A stretch of DNA of 64,000 nucleotides, taken from the NCBI GenBank assembly GCA_052174115.1, contig JBQMRX010000001.1, forward strand, positions 868,001 to 932,000. Direction: 5' to 3'. The translations under genes were made by a program, and so were the position numbers. The notes beneath the pieces are model-generated. The model was given only the letters and a program-made list of their open reading frames with translations, was not told the DNA's origin and searched no databases. Below, piece after piece: positions 31,534 to 41,808 of this stretch (position 1 is the first letter of the stretch; each line of letters starts with the position of its first letter). Source of the DNA: Arsenophonus sp052174115. Lineage in GTDB: Bacteria > Pseudomonadota > Gammaproteobacteria > Enterobacterales > Enterobacteriaceae.

Positions 31534-33006
31534 ATGAATAAATTAACTTATTTTAAAATTTTACCGACCATATTTTCTATTACATTGATTTTAATTATCT
31601 GGTTTATTATCCCTGCTCCTAAAGGAGTTGATATTAATGCCTGGCGATTATTTGCAATTTTTATTGGAACTATAGTAGCTATTATAGGTAAAGTCTTACC
31701 AATAGGTGCAATTTCTATTATCGCAATTGCTTTAATTGCTATTACAAGAGTAACTAATCCAAATAATCCAACAGAAGCAATTAATGATGCTTTAAGTGGT
31801 TTTTCAAATCAACTTATTTGGTTAATAGGTATTTCAATAATGATTTCTGTCAGTTTAAATAAGACAGGATTAGGTTCACGTATTGGTTATTATTTCATTT
31901 CTTTATTTGGTAAAAAAACTCTAGGTATTGCTTATTCATTAACAATTGCAGAGGCAATATTAGCACCAGTTACGCCAAGCAATACTGCACGAGGCGGCGG
32001 GATTATTCATCCTATTATGCGTTCTATTTTAAATAGTTTTAAATCTAATTTAGAATCAAGTAGCTTACAAAAAATTGCACGCTATCTTTCATTAGTTAAT
32101 TTTAATATTAATCCTATTACATCAGCAATGTTTATTACAGCAACTGCACCTAATCCATTAATTGTTAATTTGATAATGGAAAATACAACACCTAGATTTG
32201 AAATTAGTTGGGGGATGTGGGCAATAGCATCTATTATACCAGGTATTATTTCATTATTTATTATGCCATTAATTATTTATTGGATTTATCCACCTGAAGT
32301 TAAAATAACTTTGTCTACACCAAACTTTGCTAAGCAAAAATTATATAAATTAGGCCCTATTTCATTTTCAGAAAAAATTACTTTAACAGTATTTGCTATA
32401 TTATTGTTAATGTGGTCTGGGCTACCAGCATTTATTTTTGGTAACGCTTTTATTGTTAATTCTACAACTACTACATTTATTGGTCTTTCTATTTTACTTT
32501 GTACAGGCGTATTATCATGGGATGATATCTTAAAAACAAAAGGGGCTTGGGATACAATTACTTGGTTTGCTGCATTAGTTATGATGGCGTCTTTTCTTAA
32601 TAAACTTGGATTAATTAATTGGTTTTCTCAAACAGTTAAAAATGCTATTGATCACTTAGAGATTGGTTATATTAGTGGTATGTTATTACTTGTTTTAATA
32701 TATGTATATTCTCATTATTTTTTTGCTAGTACTACAGCTCATATTATGGCAATGTTTTCAACATTTTTTACTGCTGGATTGTCATTAGGCGCTCCACCTA
32801 TGTTATTTGGTTTAATTTTAGCTTTTTCTTCATCATTAATGATGTCGCTAACACATTATTCTACCGGTACTGCGCCGATTATTTTTGGTTCTGGTTATAT
32901 AACTTTAGGTGAATGGTGGAAAATAGGATTTATATTAAGTATAATTAATCTTTTTATTTGGTTGGTTATTGGTAGTTTATGGTGGAAGATATTAGGTTAT
33001 TGGTAA
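31534..33006 (+). CDS. DASS-family dicarboxylate/anion transporter (CitT/TtdT/SODIT1-like)
   Basis: 490 residues and about 12-14 hydrophobic segments. The divalent anion:sodium symporter family signatures are present: PVTPSNTARGGGIIHPIM (about residues 148-165, with the SNT-type substrate motif), ITATAPNPL (about 205-213) and a C-terminal SSLMMSLTHYSTGTAPIIFG (about 429-448). Relatives exchange citrate, tartrate, succinate or 2-oxoglutarate; the exact substrate cannot be read from sequence. In a symbiont it would import a host-derived C4-C6 acid or exchange it. No companion fumarase or citrate lyase genes lie next to it. Confidence 0.85.
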   Translation: MNKLTYFKILPTIFSITLILIIWFIIPAPKGVDINAWRLFAIFIGTIVAIIGKVLPIGAISIIAIALIAITRVTNPNNPTEAINDALSGFSNQLIWLIGISIMISVSLNKTGLGSRIGYYFISLFGKKTLGIAYSLTIAEAILAPVTPSNTARGGGIIHPIMRSILNSFKSNLESSSLQKIARYLSLVNFNINPITSAMFITATAPNPLIVNLIMENTTPRFEISWGMWAIASIIPGIISLFIMPLIIYWIYPPEVKITLSTPNFAKQKLYKLGPISFSEKITLTVFAILLLMWSGLPAFIFGNAFIVNSTTTTFIGLSILLCTGVLSWDDILKTKGAWDTITWFAALVMMASFLNKLGLINWFSQTVKNAIDHLEIGYISGMLLLVLIYVYSHYFFASTTAHIMAMFSTFFTAGLSLGAPPMLFGLILAFSSSLMMSLTHYSTGTAPIIFGSGYITLGEWWKIGFILSIINLFIWLVIGSLWWKILGYW

Positions 33007-33777
33007 TATTATAATTAATATACTTCAATTATTAAAGTATATATTTCTAATATAATATTATATTTTTATTTAAATTAAATTTAAATAATTTTAGGTTGAA
33101 GAATAAAATTATTATTAAAAATTTATTAATTAAAAGTTCAACTATTATAGAAAAATAATTACTTTTATTAAAGTAAGAGTAAATTTATTTTTATCATAAG
33201 TGATATATTTTTATTAAATTAAAATATAATTAATAATTTATTATGGTATTTATAAAGAAAAACTAAATCTTTACTAGAATTATTAATAATTAATAATATT
33301 TATTATAAAAATAATAATAAATAAATATATATTATTAAATATAATATTAAATTTAATAAATATTTAAAGATTACCATATTATCAATATATTATAATGATA
33401 ATCATCTTAATAATAAAATAAAAAAATATATAAAAAATCTTAGTTACATTTTAACAATAATTTTTTAATTTTTTTTTAAAAGATTTAAATAAATTTTTAT
33501 GAATAATGCAATTAATAATATTTATTAATTAAAGTAATGAAATTATTAATATCTTTTAATAATTTTTTATAACCATAAAACTAAATTAATAAAAATTATT
33601 TAAAATTAAATAATTTATTTTGATAAAATTATATAAAAATTATTAGTAATATTTAATTGTTTTATTTTAAATTAATAATTTTAACAGTTATAAATTAACT
33701 TTAATTAAAATTCTAATATATATTTTATTAAATTTAATTTCAATAAAATATTTTTAAAATTTTTATCTTTTATTTTT
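33007..33777. other. 0.77 kb spacer after the DASS transporter
   Basis: No gene. A weak 8-bp stem (33018-33025 / 33035-33042) just after the stop may end transcription. The rest is featureless AT-rich DNA between convergent genes. Confidence 0.5.
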
Positions 33778-34809
33778 TTATTTACATAAAACTTTAATAA
33801 TAAAATAATAAAAATAATTTAATATCCATTGAATATATTTTTTTTTATTAAACATATGTTTAGCAGAATATCTGTATTGATTAGAATTTGATGCTGCAAT
33901 GAGTAGAGTATTTTTCCAGGGAGATTTTTCTTTTATTTTAATAAAGAGATATGTACTAGGATATTGAGACCAATTATTCCATGGTTTAGTTGGACCGATA
34001 TAATGAATAAATTTTACATTATTAATCATAGGAAATAATGTTTTATTTTTTAATTCATAATTAATGTTAAATTGTGTATTAAATTTTTTATCTAAGAATA
34101 AAACTTGATTTACAAGCGATAAATTTAATGCATCTTGATCAAAAAATATAAATTTTATATTTATTTTGCAATTAAATAATATATTTATTGTTTTTTTAGT
34201 TATTTTATTTTTATGCCATTTATTCGTGTTAATTAGCATAACGCCTGAGTTAAAATATCCATTAGCTATTTCTGGAGTTATTAATGATTTAGCTCGTTTT
34301 TTCCATAAAAATTTATCTCTATCAGTGACAGCAGCAATAATATGGTGATTTAATTTGATCGAAAATAATTCTGATATGTCACCAGAACAAATAATATCTG
34401 AATCTAAATATAATATTTTATTTATTTTTTTATAAAAGTAATTTGCGATAATAAATCGAAAATAAATTGCATGAGACCATAATTTATTTGTTGGAAATTT
34501 TTTTAACTGAAAGATATCGATAAGTAAAATTGTTATTTTTGTATTATATAATTTTGTTAGTTCATCATATTTTTTAAGTTCACATTTAGAAATTATATCT
34601 GTAAAGATATAAAAATGAAATATATAGTTTTTATTAAAATGTAAAATTGAACAAATAGAGATCGCAGTACCGAGAGAAAAATTTATATCTGTTCCGTAAG
34701 CTACATGAAATTTTGAATCTCTTATATTAAGAGATGAAAATTCATAACTTGTTATTATGAGCTTTTTATTATTAAAATAATTTAAGTTTTTTTTTAGTAA
34801 AATTGACAT
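33778..34809 (-). CDS. family 8 glycosyltransferase, LPS core (WaaO/WaaJ-like)
   Basis: 343 residues. A GT8 retaining glycosyltransferase fold: nucleotide-sugar stretch FHVAYGTDINFSLGTAISI near residues 33-51, the metal-binding DxD in ILYLDSDIICSGDISELF near 143-160, NGYFNSGVMLINTNKW and FFDQDALNLSL in the middle, and the C-terminal FIHYIGPTKPWNNW. This matches lipopolysaccharide 1,2- or 1,3-hexosyltransferases (RfaI/RfaJ). It would add a hexose to the outer core on the cytoplasmic face of the inner membrane. It is more AT- and lysine/asparagine-rich than its neighbours, but all motifs are intact. The acceptor sugar cannot be assigned. Confidence 0.85.
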   Translation of the reverse strand: MSILLKKNLNYFNNKKLIITSYEFSSLNIRDSKFHVAYGTDINFSLGTAISICSILHFNKNYIFHFYIFTDIISKCELKKYDELTKLYNTKITILLIDIFQLKKFPTNKLWSHAIYFRFIIANYFYKKINKILYLDSDIICSGDISELFSIKLNHHIIAAVTDRDKFLWKKRAKSLITPEIANGYFNSGVMLINTNKWHKNKITKKTINILFNCKINIKFIFFDQDALNLSLVNQVLFLDKKFNTQFNINYELKNKTLFPMINNVKFIHYIGPTKPWNNWSQYPSTYLFIKIKEKSPWKNTLLIAASNSNQYRYSAKHMFNKKKYIQWILNYFYYFIIKVLCK

Positions 34810-35098
34810 TAGTTATATAGTTAATTTTATTTTATTTAATTAAGTGAAAATTTATAATAATATTAATAAAATTAAAAATTTTTTATAAATTTTATAAGAA
34901 AAATTATTAATAAATAAAAGAAAATTATTAATAGTTTTTTGATTAAAATCAATATCATTTTTTATAAAAATTCTTTTATTTAAAATAAATCATATTTATT
35001 TTTATTTATATAATATATAACTTATAAATAAAATAAAGTAATATATATTTAATTTTTAAATTAATATATTTTAATTTTACTTTATTAATTAATATGTA

Positions 35099-35480
35099 TC
35101 AATTTATCTTTTTTAAAAAATTAATTAAATATATAATTTTATTATTTAATTTATTAATTTTTAAACGAATATCTTCTAAATTATAGTATTGAGTTATAGT
35201 TTTAACACTAGATAATAAGTCTATTTTATAAACGATATTGAATTGTTTTAGCTAAATTTATTTGAGATTTAATAAATATCTTTATTAATTTTTTATCTAA
35301 ACCTAAAATTTCTGCTTTATTAAGTGAGTTTAAAATAACTTTATTTTCTTGTATTTTATCATCTATTGATAAATTTTTTTTAAATTTATACTTAGCGATA
35401 TATTTCATATAAGAAAGACGTTTTTCGATAAGAAAAATAATTTTTTTATATTGATTACGTTTATTATAAATAAAATAAAA
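35099..35480 (-). pseudogene. aroQ: secreted (AroQ-gamma) chorismate mutase, frameshifted
   Basis: The minus-strand reading gives the gamma-class periplasmic chorismate mutase pattern: IEKRLSYMKYIAKYKF, then LSIDDKIQENKVI, then GLDKKLIKIFIKSQINLAKT ending IQYR. There the frame closes (stop at 35226-35228). One base later the family continues YKIDLLSS...LEDIRLKINKLNNKII to a TGA at 35099-35101. A single extra T in CGTTTAT explains the break. Upstream a hydrophobic stretch resembles a signal peptide but has no ATG before an in-frame stop. The relatives convert chorismate to prephenate in the periplasm. Either recently dead or expressed as a fragment from the ATG at 35408. Confidence 0.8.
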
Positions 35481-36898
35481 AATAATATTAAAAAATAATT
35501 AAAAATAATTGTATAAAATTTATAGTAATTAATTTTAATGAATATGATACACATCCTATTTTAATTTATTTAAATATTTGTATATAAAATATTACCTAAA
35601 CTGATAATCCATTATATTATAATAATATTTAGTTTATTAAAAATATATATGGTATAATATATTTATTATAAAAATTTAATTTTTATAAAGATAATTTATT
35701 TATTATATCAAATATATTTTTATTATAAAATAAAATAAATATTTATATTCTATTAAATACAATTATTTTTTATTAACTATTTTTACTTTTAAATTAAAAT
35801 AAAATAGTAATTTTACTGATATCTTTATTTATTACTATTTTATAGTATTTAATATAAAAATATAATATAGAATTATTTTAATAAAATTAATATTAGATAG
35901 TATTAATTTAATTTGTAATCAAATATTAAAAAGAAAATATATTTTTATAAAATCAGATAATATTAAATCAATTTATCATTTTTATATCTTAATATGATAT
36001 TAGTTTATTATTGTCAATATAAAAGATATAAATTTAATATTATATTATATGATATTATTTTATTTTTAATTTTATTATTAATTTAATAAAATTAATTTAT
36101 TAATTAAATAATTTTAAAAAAGATTATTTTAAAAAATAGAAAACTATGAATAAAATAATTAATATATTATATTTTTCTTTTAAAAACAAAGATAAAAAAA
36201 TCTAAACTTATGATTATATTTGTTAATTTTATTAATTTATTAATATTTATTTCATAATTTATTTATACAAAACAATTTATAATATTACTAAGTCTATCTT
36301 TAATTTATAAAATTTTTATCGATTTATAAAAATATATTTTTATTTATTATTTTTTTAAATTTTAAATTACAAAATAAAATTTATATAAAAATTTTAATAA
36401 TTAAAATAATAATAATAAATAAGTTATAATTATTAATTCTATATTTTTTAAAAAATATATTTATTTATTTATATTGTAATTTTTAATATTTATATGAAGG
36501 TAAAAAAAATAAAAATAATAATTATTTAAAATAATATTATATATAACTATTATTAATAATAAATAAATTAAAATATTAAAATAATGTTATTTTAATTGAT
36601 TAGTATCAAATTATAAATTTAAAATAATAGTAAAATTATATAAAAAATAAATTAAATAATAATTATTTATAAATTCTATATATCTTTATTTATTTTAGTT
36701 AAAAAATAATAAAAACATAATAAAGATAAGTATAATAATAAATATAAGTAAATTTATACATATTATTATAATAACCTAATTTTAATGTTTATCATTGATT
36801 GACTAGGATAATAAAAACTTCTAATAAGATTATTCTATATGTTATCAGTATTAAAAGTATTTTTATAATAAATAAATATAATTAATATTAATTATATT
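35481..36898. other. 1.4 kb desert between aroQ remnant and ydjM
   Basis: No gene recognised. Slightly GC-richer patches near 35540-35610 and 36775-36850 could be coding remnants but match nothing I know. Confidence 0.5.
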
Positions 36899-37492
36899 TC
36901 AAGGAAAAAATAATAAAATTACATTATTTAGTTTATTGGTTAAATATGTAATTATTTTTTGTTTTATTTCTTTTAACATAGGCTTTAGTGGTAATTGATA
37001 ATTAGTTGGAATTAATATCGCACAAATAACTAATAATATAGCAATAAAGTACTCGGATTTTTGAATAAAGTTATTATTTAATATAGGAAAACAAAATTGT
37101 ATTTTTAATGGCCATAAAAAAGGTATTCCTTTTTTAGTTAACATATCTCCAACTAAATGACTAAAATAACCCAATAAAAATCCTTTAACTAACGTATCAG
37201 AAAATAAATAACTATTAGAAAATTGAGTTGATAATAATGTAATTATAAACCATGAAAATAAGCTATGAGTAAAACCTCGACGACCACATAATTTGCAAAC
37301 TGGAATAGAAATAAAACGAAATAAACGCCCAAGATAAGATGATGGATGATCTATATCAGGTAATAATGCACCAAATAATGTTCCAATTAATAAATGAAGA
37401 TAATCACCACTTACAAATTCTGGTGTAATTGCTAATTTATGTACAAGTATTAATGATGATATTGAAAAAATTAAATGCCCACTAGCAGTCAT
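36899..37492 (-). CDS. ydjM: inner membrane protein YdjM (DUF457 metal-dependent hydrolase family)
   Basis: 197 residues from the ATG at 37492 (MTASGHLIFSI, like E. coli MTAEGHLLFSI). An in-frame ATG at 37504 would add four residues. The protein has about four membrane segments and the family's conserved polar motifs: LLPDIDHPSSYLG near residue 50, GRRGFTHSLFSWF near 75 and FSHLVGDMLTKKGIPFLWP near 115. These H/D clusters resemble a metal site, but the substrate is unknown; the related YfhP/YdjM proteins are described as membrane-bound metal-dependent hydrolases. It follows hxpB on the same strand, as in E. coli. Confidence 0.9.
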   Translation of the reverse strand: MTASGHLIFSISSLILVHKLAITPEFVSGDYLHLLIGTLFGALLPDIDHPSSYLGRLFRFISIPVCKLCGRRGFTHSLFSWFIITLLSTQFSNSYLFSDTLVKGFLLGYFSHLVGDMLTKKGIPFLWPLKIQFCFPILNNNFIQKSEYFIAILLVICAILIPTNYQLPLKPMLKEIKQKIITYLTNKLNNVILLFFP

Positions 37493-37617
37493 AGTATATA
37501 ACATCCAATTATTTATTTATATAATTTTTAAAGTATAATAATTTTACTCTATTTTTTAGTAGTATACTTAAAAATTATTTTTAATAAAGAATAAAAGTTA
37601 TTTTTATAAAAAAATAA

Positions 37618-37651
37618 TAATGCATTAGTTTAATAAAATACTAATGCATTA
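37618..37651 (-). terminator. terminator after hxpB
   Basis: Arms 37618-37629 and 37640-37651 (TAATGCATTAGT / ACTAATGCATTA) pair over 12 bases with a 10-base loop. Read on the minus strand, a T-rich tract follows (T7 near 37610). It lies 22 bases beyond the hxpB stop and so separates hxpB from ydjM. Confidence 0.75.
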
Positions 37652-37673
37652 AATTACTATTAATAAATAAAAT

Positions 37674-38339
37674 TTAAATAATATGTTTAACCGTTAATTC
37701 AGTAAGCGTACTAAGTTTAATATCTGCTAATGTCCAACGTAAATCAGTAAAATCATTTTTTGATGGAACAACAATACTACGCATTCGCGCAGCTTTAACA
37801 GCAATCATGCCATGGAAAGAATCTTCAAAAGCAACACAATGTGTTGGATCAATATTTAAAAATTTTGCTGCTTGTAAATAAACTTCTGGATGCGGTTTAC
37901 TATATGGTAGTAAAGTTGCTGATGTTACAACTGAAAAATAATCATAAATATTAAACATAGTGAGTATTTTTTTTAGCATATGTTTTGGTGAAGCTGAAGC
38001 TAATCCAATTTTTAGATTATGATTTTTACATAATTGAAGTGCATGTTTAACGCCTGGTAATAAAGGTTGTTGTTCTTCTATAAGTTGAATAACACGATTA
38101 ATAATTTTTTTTTCTACATCCCTTAATGAACTCCCTTGCCAAGGTGAAGCTAAATACCATAATTGTACGACTTGATCAATACGTAATCCTAATGTATCAG
38201 GAAGTTGATTAGCAATTGAAATATTAACACCAAGTTTACTGAAAATTTCTTTTTCTGCTTGACTCCAAAGTGGTTCTGAATTAATCAATAATCCATCCAT
38301 ATCAAAAATAGCAGCTTTAATAGATATATTATAAGACAT
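37674..38339 (-). CDS. hxpB: hexitol phosphatase B (HAD family)
   Basis: 221 residues (E. coli HxpB/YniC 222). A HAD-superfamily sugar phosphatase that in E. coli removes phosphate from 2-deoxyglucose 6-phosphate, mannitol/sorbitol phosphates and similar. Motif I FDMDGLLINSEPLW (about residues 12-25, nucleophile Asp), the LASASPKHM motif II near 114, SKPHPEVYL with motif III lysine near 147 and FEDSFHGM motif IV near 172 are all present. The ATG follows AGGAG. It is paired with ydjM as in E. coli. Confidence 0.92.
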   Translation of the reverse strand: MSYNISIKAAIFDMDGLLINSEPLWSQAEKEIFSKLGVNISIANQLPDTLGLRIDQVVQLWYLASPWQGSSLRDVEKKIINRVIQLIEEQQPLLPGVKHALQLCKNHNLKIGLASASPKHMLKKILTMFNIYDYFSVVTSATLLPYSKPHPEVYLQAAKFLNIDPTHCVAFEDSFHGMIAVKAARMRSIVVPSKNDFTDLRWTLADIKLSTLTELTVKHII

Positions 38340-39164
38340 TAAAATACTCCTTTTATTATTTATAATTTATTTCTTAATTTTATCAATTTAAAATTAAGAA
38401 ATCTTTTAATATAAACAAATAAAAGATAATTTTATGACTACTGATTAAACAATATTTATATATTTTAAAATATATAAATATAATACTAAGGAAATATTTA
38501 CGGTAGTTTTTATTACACTTACTAACAGAAAAATAAAGTGTATAAATTTATAATAAATAATAAAATTTAATATCTTTTTTAATTAAAATTTTTTAATAAA
38601 AATTAATATTATATAAAAACAATTTTTTATATTTTTTAATAACTTATTAATTTTAAGTTTTTATGTAAAAATTTTAATAGTAAATTTATATTTTATATAA
38701 TTATTTCTTTTATTTTTATTTTCTAAAAAATAAAAAATTTTTTATTTTTCTTATTATATTATTTTTTTTATCATTATTTATGATACTGTATATAAATTAT
38801 ATTGAAAATAATTTTTTATTTTATAAAATATATTATATGATTGTAATTTTGTTTAATAATTTAATAAAGATTATTAGTAATTAATCATACATAGATAAAA
38901 ATATTTTATAATTTATTTTTATGAAATATATTATAAAAATTAATTATTTTACTAATAAAATTAAATTAAATATCTATTAATTAACTTTAAATTTAATAAA
39001 ATATAATGCAATATTAATTATAATAATTATTGAATATACTATTTTTAAAAGTTTTATAAAATTTTTTTAAGTTAATAAATATTTTACTCATTTATATTTT
39101 ATTTTTAATTATGAGTTATTTTACTATTAATTTTTATTAATTATTTAAATATAATATTTTTAGA
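38340..39164. other. 0.8 kb spacer between hxpB and sitD
   Basis: No intact gene. E. coli has yniB divergent from yniC/hxpB. A plus-strand ATG at 38444 opens MTTD and later reads VVFITLTN, faintly like YniB (MTYQ...VIFIPALIS), but this is too weak to annotate. Sequence next to sitD is featureless. Confidence 0.45.
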
Positions 39165-40025
39165 TTAAGAATGAATTGAAATTTTATTTAAAAAATATTT
39201 TTTTATTTTATTAATAGAATTATAAATTAACGCTAATATAAAATAGATTGCTTGAGTAAGTACAATACAAGGTCCAGTCGCTGCATCAAAATGAAAACTT
39301 AAAATAATACCTATTAAAGCTGATGTAGTAGAAGCAATAACTGAAATAATTAACATTTGATTAAAATTTTTACATAATATAAAACCAATAATTCCAGGAG
39401 AAATAAGCATAGCAATAACAAGAATTATTCCTACAGCTTGTAAAGATGCAACAATAGTAAGAGCTAATAAAGAAAGTAGTCCATAATGTAAAAGTTTAAC
39501 AGGTAAATTAATAATTTTTGCCTGATTAGGATCAAAACAATAAAGTATAAAATCTTTTTGTTTTAAAAGAGTGATTATAATAGTAAAACATGAAAAGAAA
39601 AGTGTTTGTTTAAATTCCGTTGTAGTAATACCAAGAATATTACCAAAAAGAATATGTGTCAAATGTTGATCTGTTTTAATACATGAAAATAATACTAATC
39701 CAAAAGCAAACATACCAGAAAAAACAATACCCATAACCGTATCTTCTTTTATACGACTATTATCTTTTAAATAACCAGTTGCAAATGCACAAAAAATTCC
39801 TGAAAAAAAAGCACCAATTGACAAAGGAATATTAATAACATAAGCAATAATAATGCCAGGTAACACAGCATGAGAAATAGCATCACCCATTAATGACCAA
39901 CCTTTAAGTATCAAAAAACAGGATAGAATAGCGCATACAGTTCCAGTTATAATGGCAGTAATAATTGCTTTTTTCATAAAAGGAAAAATAAAAGGCGTTA
40001 TTAATAATTCTATGAAATCACTCAT
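39165..40025 (-). CDS. sitD: Mn/Fe ABC transporter permease SitD (YfeD)
   Basis: 286 residues, ABC-3 permease family, about eight membrane helices. Together with SitC it forms the membrane channel that takes up chelated Mn2+/Fe2+ delivered by SitA and powered by SitB. Family signatures are KGWSLMGDAISHAVLPGIII near residue 42-61 and VGIILVIAMLISPGIIGFIL near 200. It is 26 bases downstream of sitC and closes the operon. A paralog of SitC. Confidence 0.93.
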   Translation of the reverse strand: MSDFIELLITPFIFPFMKKAIITAIITGTVCAILSCFLILKGWSLMGDAISHAVLPGIIIAYVINIPLSIGAFFSGIFCAFATGYLKDNSRIKEDTVMGIVFSGMFAFGLVLFSCIKTDQHLTHILFGNILGITTTEFKQTLFFSCFTIIITLLKQKDFILYCFDPNQAKIINLPVKLLHYGLLSLLALTIVASLQAVGIILVIAMLISPGIIGFILCKNFNQMLIISVIASTTSALIGIILSFHFDAATGPCIVLTQAIYFILALIYNSINKIKKYFLNKISIHS

Positions 40026-40051
40026 TGTTATTTACCTTTCTTTTATTGTAA

Positions 40052-40918
40052 CTATTTGAAACCTATAGTTTTCCTAAAAAATTTTCGACGAAAAACAAAT
40101 AAAGCATATCCATATTTAGGTGCAAAAAAAAAGGCAAAAAGAAAAATTAATGTTTGTAAAGTAACAATAACTCCGCCTGTTGCAACATTAATAAAATAAC
40201 TAATATAAGCGCCAATTGCACTAAATATAAAACCGATTAATATGGCTATAATAAGTAATCGCTTAAATTGATCTGTAAGTAAATAAGCTGTTGCACCTGG
40301 TGTAATAACCATTGCTATAACAAGAATTGTCCCTACAGTTTGTAAAGCAGCAACTGTGCATGCACTTAATAATGTAAAAAAAATAATTTTTAATTTTAAT
40401 GGATTTAATCCAATAGAATGAGCATGGTTTTCATCAAAAAATACAATAAGCAAATCTTTCCATATAAACATAAGTACAATAAAAGAAATTATAATAATAA
40501 TTTCAACTTGTAATACATTTTCATCTGAAATACCTAAAATATTACCAAAAATAATACTTTGTACATTTATTGAAGTAGGATTTAATGATAAAATTAACAA
40601 TCCAGTAGCAAAAAATATTGAAAAAATAAAACCAATTACTGCATCTTCTTTCAATTTTGAAAGGTGATGAACTAATGTCATAGAAAGTGCAGCTAAAATA
40701 CCAGTAAAAAAAGCACCTATAGAATAAGGAAGACCAAGTGCATAAGCGCCAGCAACACCAGGAACAACTGAATGTGAAATGGCATCACCCATCAATGACC
40801 ATCCTTTTAACATTAAATAAGCAGAAAGAAAAGCACAAACTGCTCCAACAATAGCACTAATCCAAATTGCTTTAATCATGTAGTTATATTCAAATGGTTG
40901 AAGTAGTAAATCTAACAT
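40052..40918 (-). CDS. sitC: Mn/Fe ABC transporter permease SitC (YfeC)
   Basis: 288 residues, ABC-3 permease with about eight membrane helices. The same signatures as in SitD appear: KGWSLMGDAISHSVVPGVAG near residues 43-62 and VGTILVIAMVITPGATAYLL near 200. Its start overlaps the sitB stop by 7 bases, indicating translational coupling. It partners with SitD as a heterodimeric channel. Confidence 0.93.
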   Translation of the reverse strand: MLDLLLQPFEYNYMIKAIWISAIVGAVCAFLSAYLMLKGWSLMGDAISHSVVPGVAGAYALGLPYSIGAFFTGILAALSMTLVHHLSKLKEDAVIGFIFSIFFATGLLILSLNPTSINVQSIIFGNILGISDENVLQVEIIIIISFIVLMFIWKDLLIVFFDENHAHSIGLNPLKLKIIFFTLLSACTVAALQTVGTILVIAMVITPGATAYLLTDQFKRLLIIAILIGFIFSAIGAYISYFINVATGGVIVTLQTLIFLFAFFFAPKYGYALFVFRRKFFRKTIGFK

Positions 40919-41808
40919 GATTTATTCCTTTGGTTATTTTTAACAACTGATAATTTTTCAGAGTTACCATAAAAAACAGCTGCTTTTTCATCATCAGTAA
41001 TAACAGTTAATGAACGAGAATCATTATCATCATGAAGTTCTGTGCTAGAAAGATTAATATGACGTAATACACCTCCAAAAGCTAATTGAAGATTTTTTTT
41101 TGTAAAAGTTGTTTCAATTGGACCGCTAGCCAATATACTTTTATTTACTAAAATAATTTGATCACAAAATTCAGGTACACTTCCTAAGTTATGAGTAGAA
41201 ACTAAAATTAAATACCCATTATTACGTAATAAACGAAAAAGATCAATAATTGCATTTTCTGTTTTTACATCAACACCAGTAAAAGGTTCATCAAGAAGTA
41301 ATACCTTTCCTTCTTGAGCAAGTGCTCGCGCAAGAAAAACTCTTTTTTTTTGGCCACCAGAAAGTTCACCTATTTGTCTTTTTTCTAAACCAATAAGATC
41401 AACTTTTGCTAATGCATCAGTAACAATTTGTTTATCCTTTTTACTTGGAATACGTAAAATACCCATTTTACCATAGCGACCCATCATTACTACATCAGAA
41501 ACTAAAACAGGAAAGTTCCAATCAATTTCTTCAGTTTGTGGTACGTAAGCAATAATATTTTTCTTAAGTGCTATCTTTATAGGGGCATCGTTTAATGTTA
41601 TACATCCTTTTGTTGGCGTCACTAAACCCATTATTGTTTTAAATAAAGTTGATTTACCGCTACCATTAATTCCTACTAACGCACAAATTGATCCACCAGT
41701 AATATTAAAACTAGCATCATAAATAGCTGTATGCCTATCACTATATGTAACAGTAACATTATTAACAACTAAATTAGGTTTTTCATAAAAAATATTTTTA
41801 TTCATCAT
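40912..41808 (-). CDS. sitB: Mn/Fe ABC transporter ATP-binding protein SitB (YfeB)
   Basis: 298 residues. ABC ATPase with Walker A GINGSGKST (about residues 47-55), Q-loop YVPQTEEIDW, signature LSGGQKKR, Walker B VLLLDEPFTGVD and H-loop STHNLG. It drives import through SitC/SitD. The EIDWNFPV stretch after the Q-loop is typical of the manganese/zinc (YfeB/MntB/ZnuC-like) subgroup. Its start overlaps the sitA stop (TAATG), so the two are coupled. Confidence 0.94.
   Translation of the reverse strand: MMNKNIFYEKPNLVVNNVTVTYSDRHTAIYDASFNITGGSICALVGINGSGKSTLFKTIMGLVTPTKGCITLNDAPIKIALKKNIIAYVPQTEEIDWNFPVLVSDVVMMGRYGKMGILRIPSKKDKQIVTDALAKVDLIGLEKRQIGELSGGQKKRVFLARALAQEGKVLLLDEPFTGVDVKTENAIIDLFRLLRNNGYLILVSTHNLGSVPEFCDQIILVNKSILASGPIETTFTKKNLQLAFGGVLRHINLSSTELHDDNDSRSLTVITDDEKAAVFYGNSEKLSVVKNNQRNKSC

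Noticed and set aside
38444..38560. Possible yniB remnant (MTTD..., VVFITLTN)
   Set aside because: Position and strand fit E. coli, but the similarity is limited to a few hydrophobic residues and the spacing is off by five.
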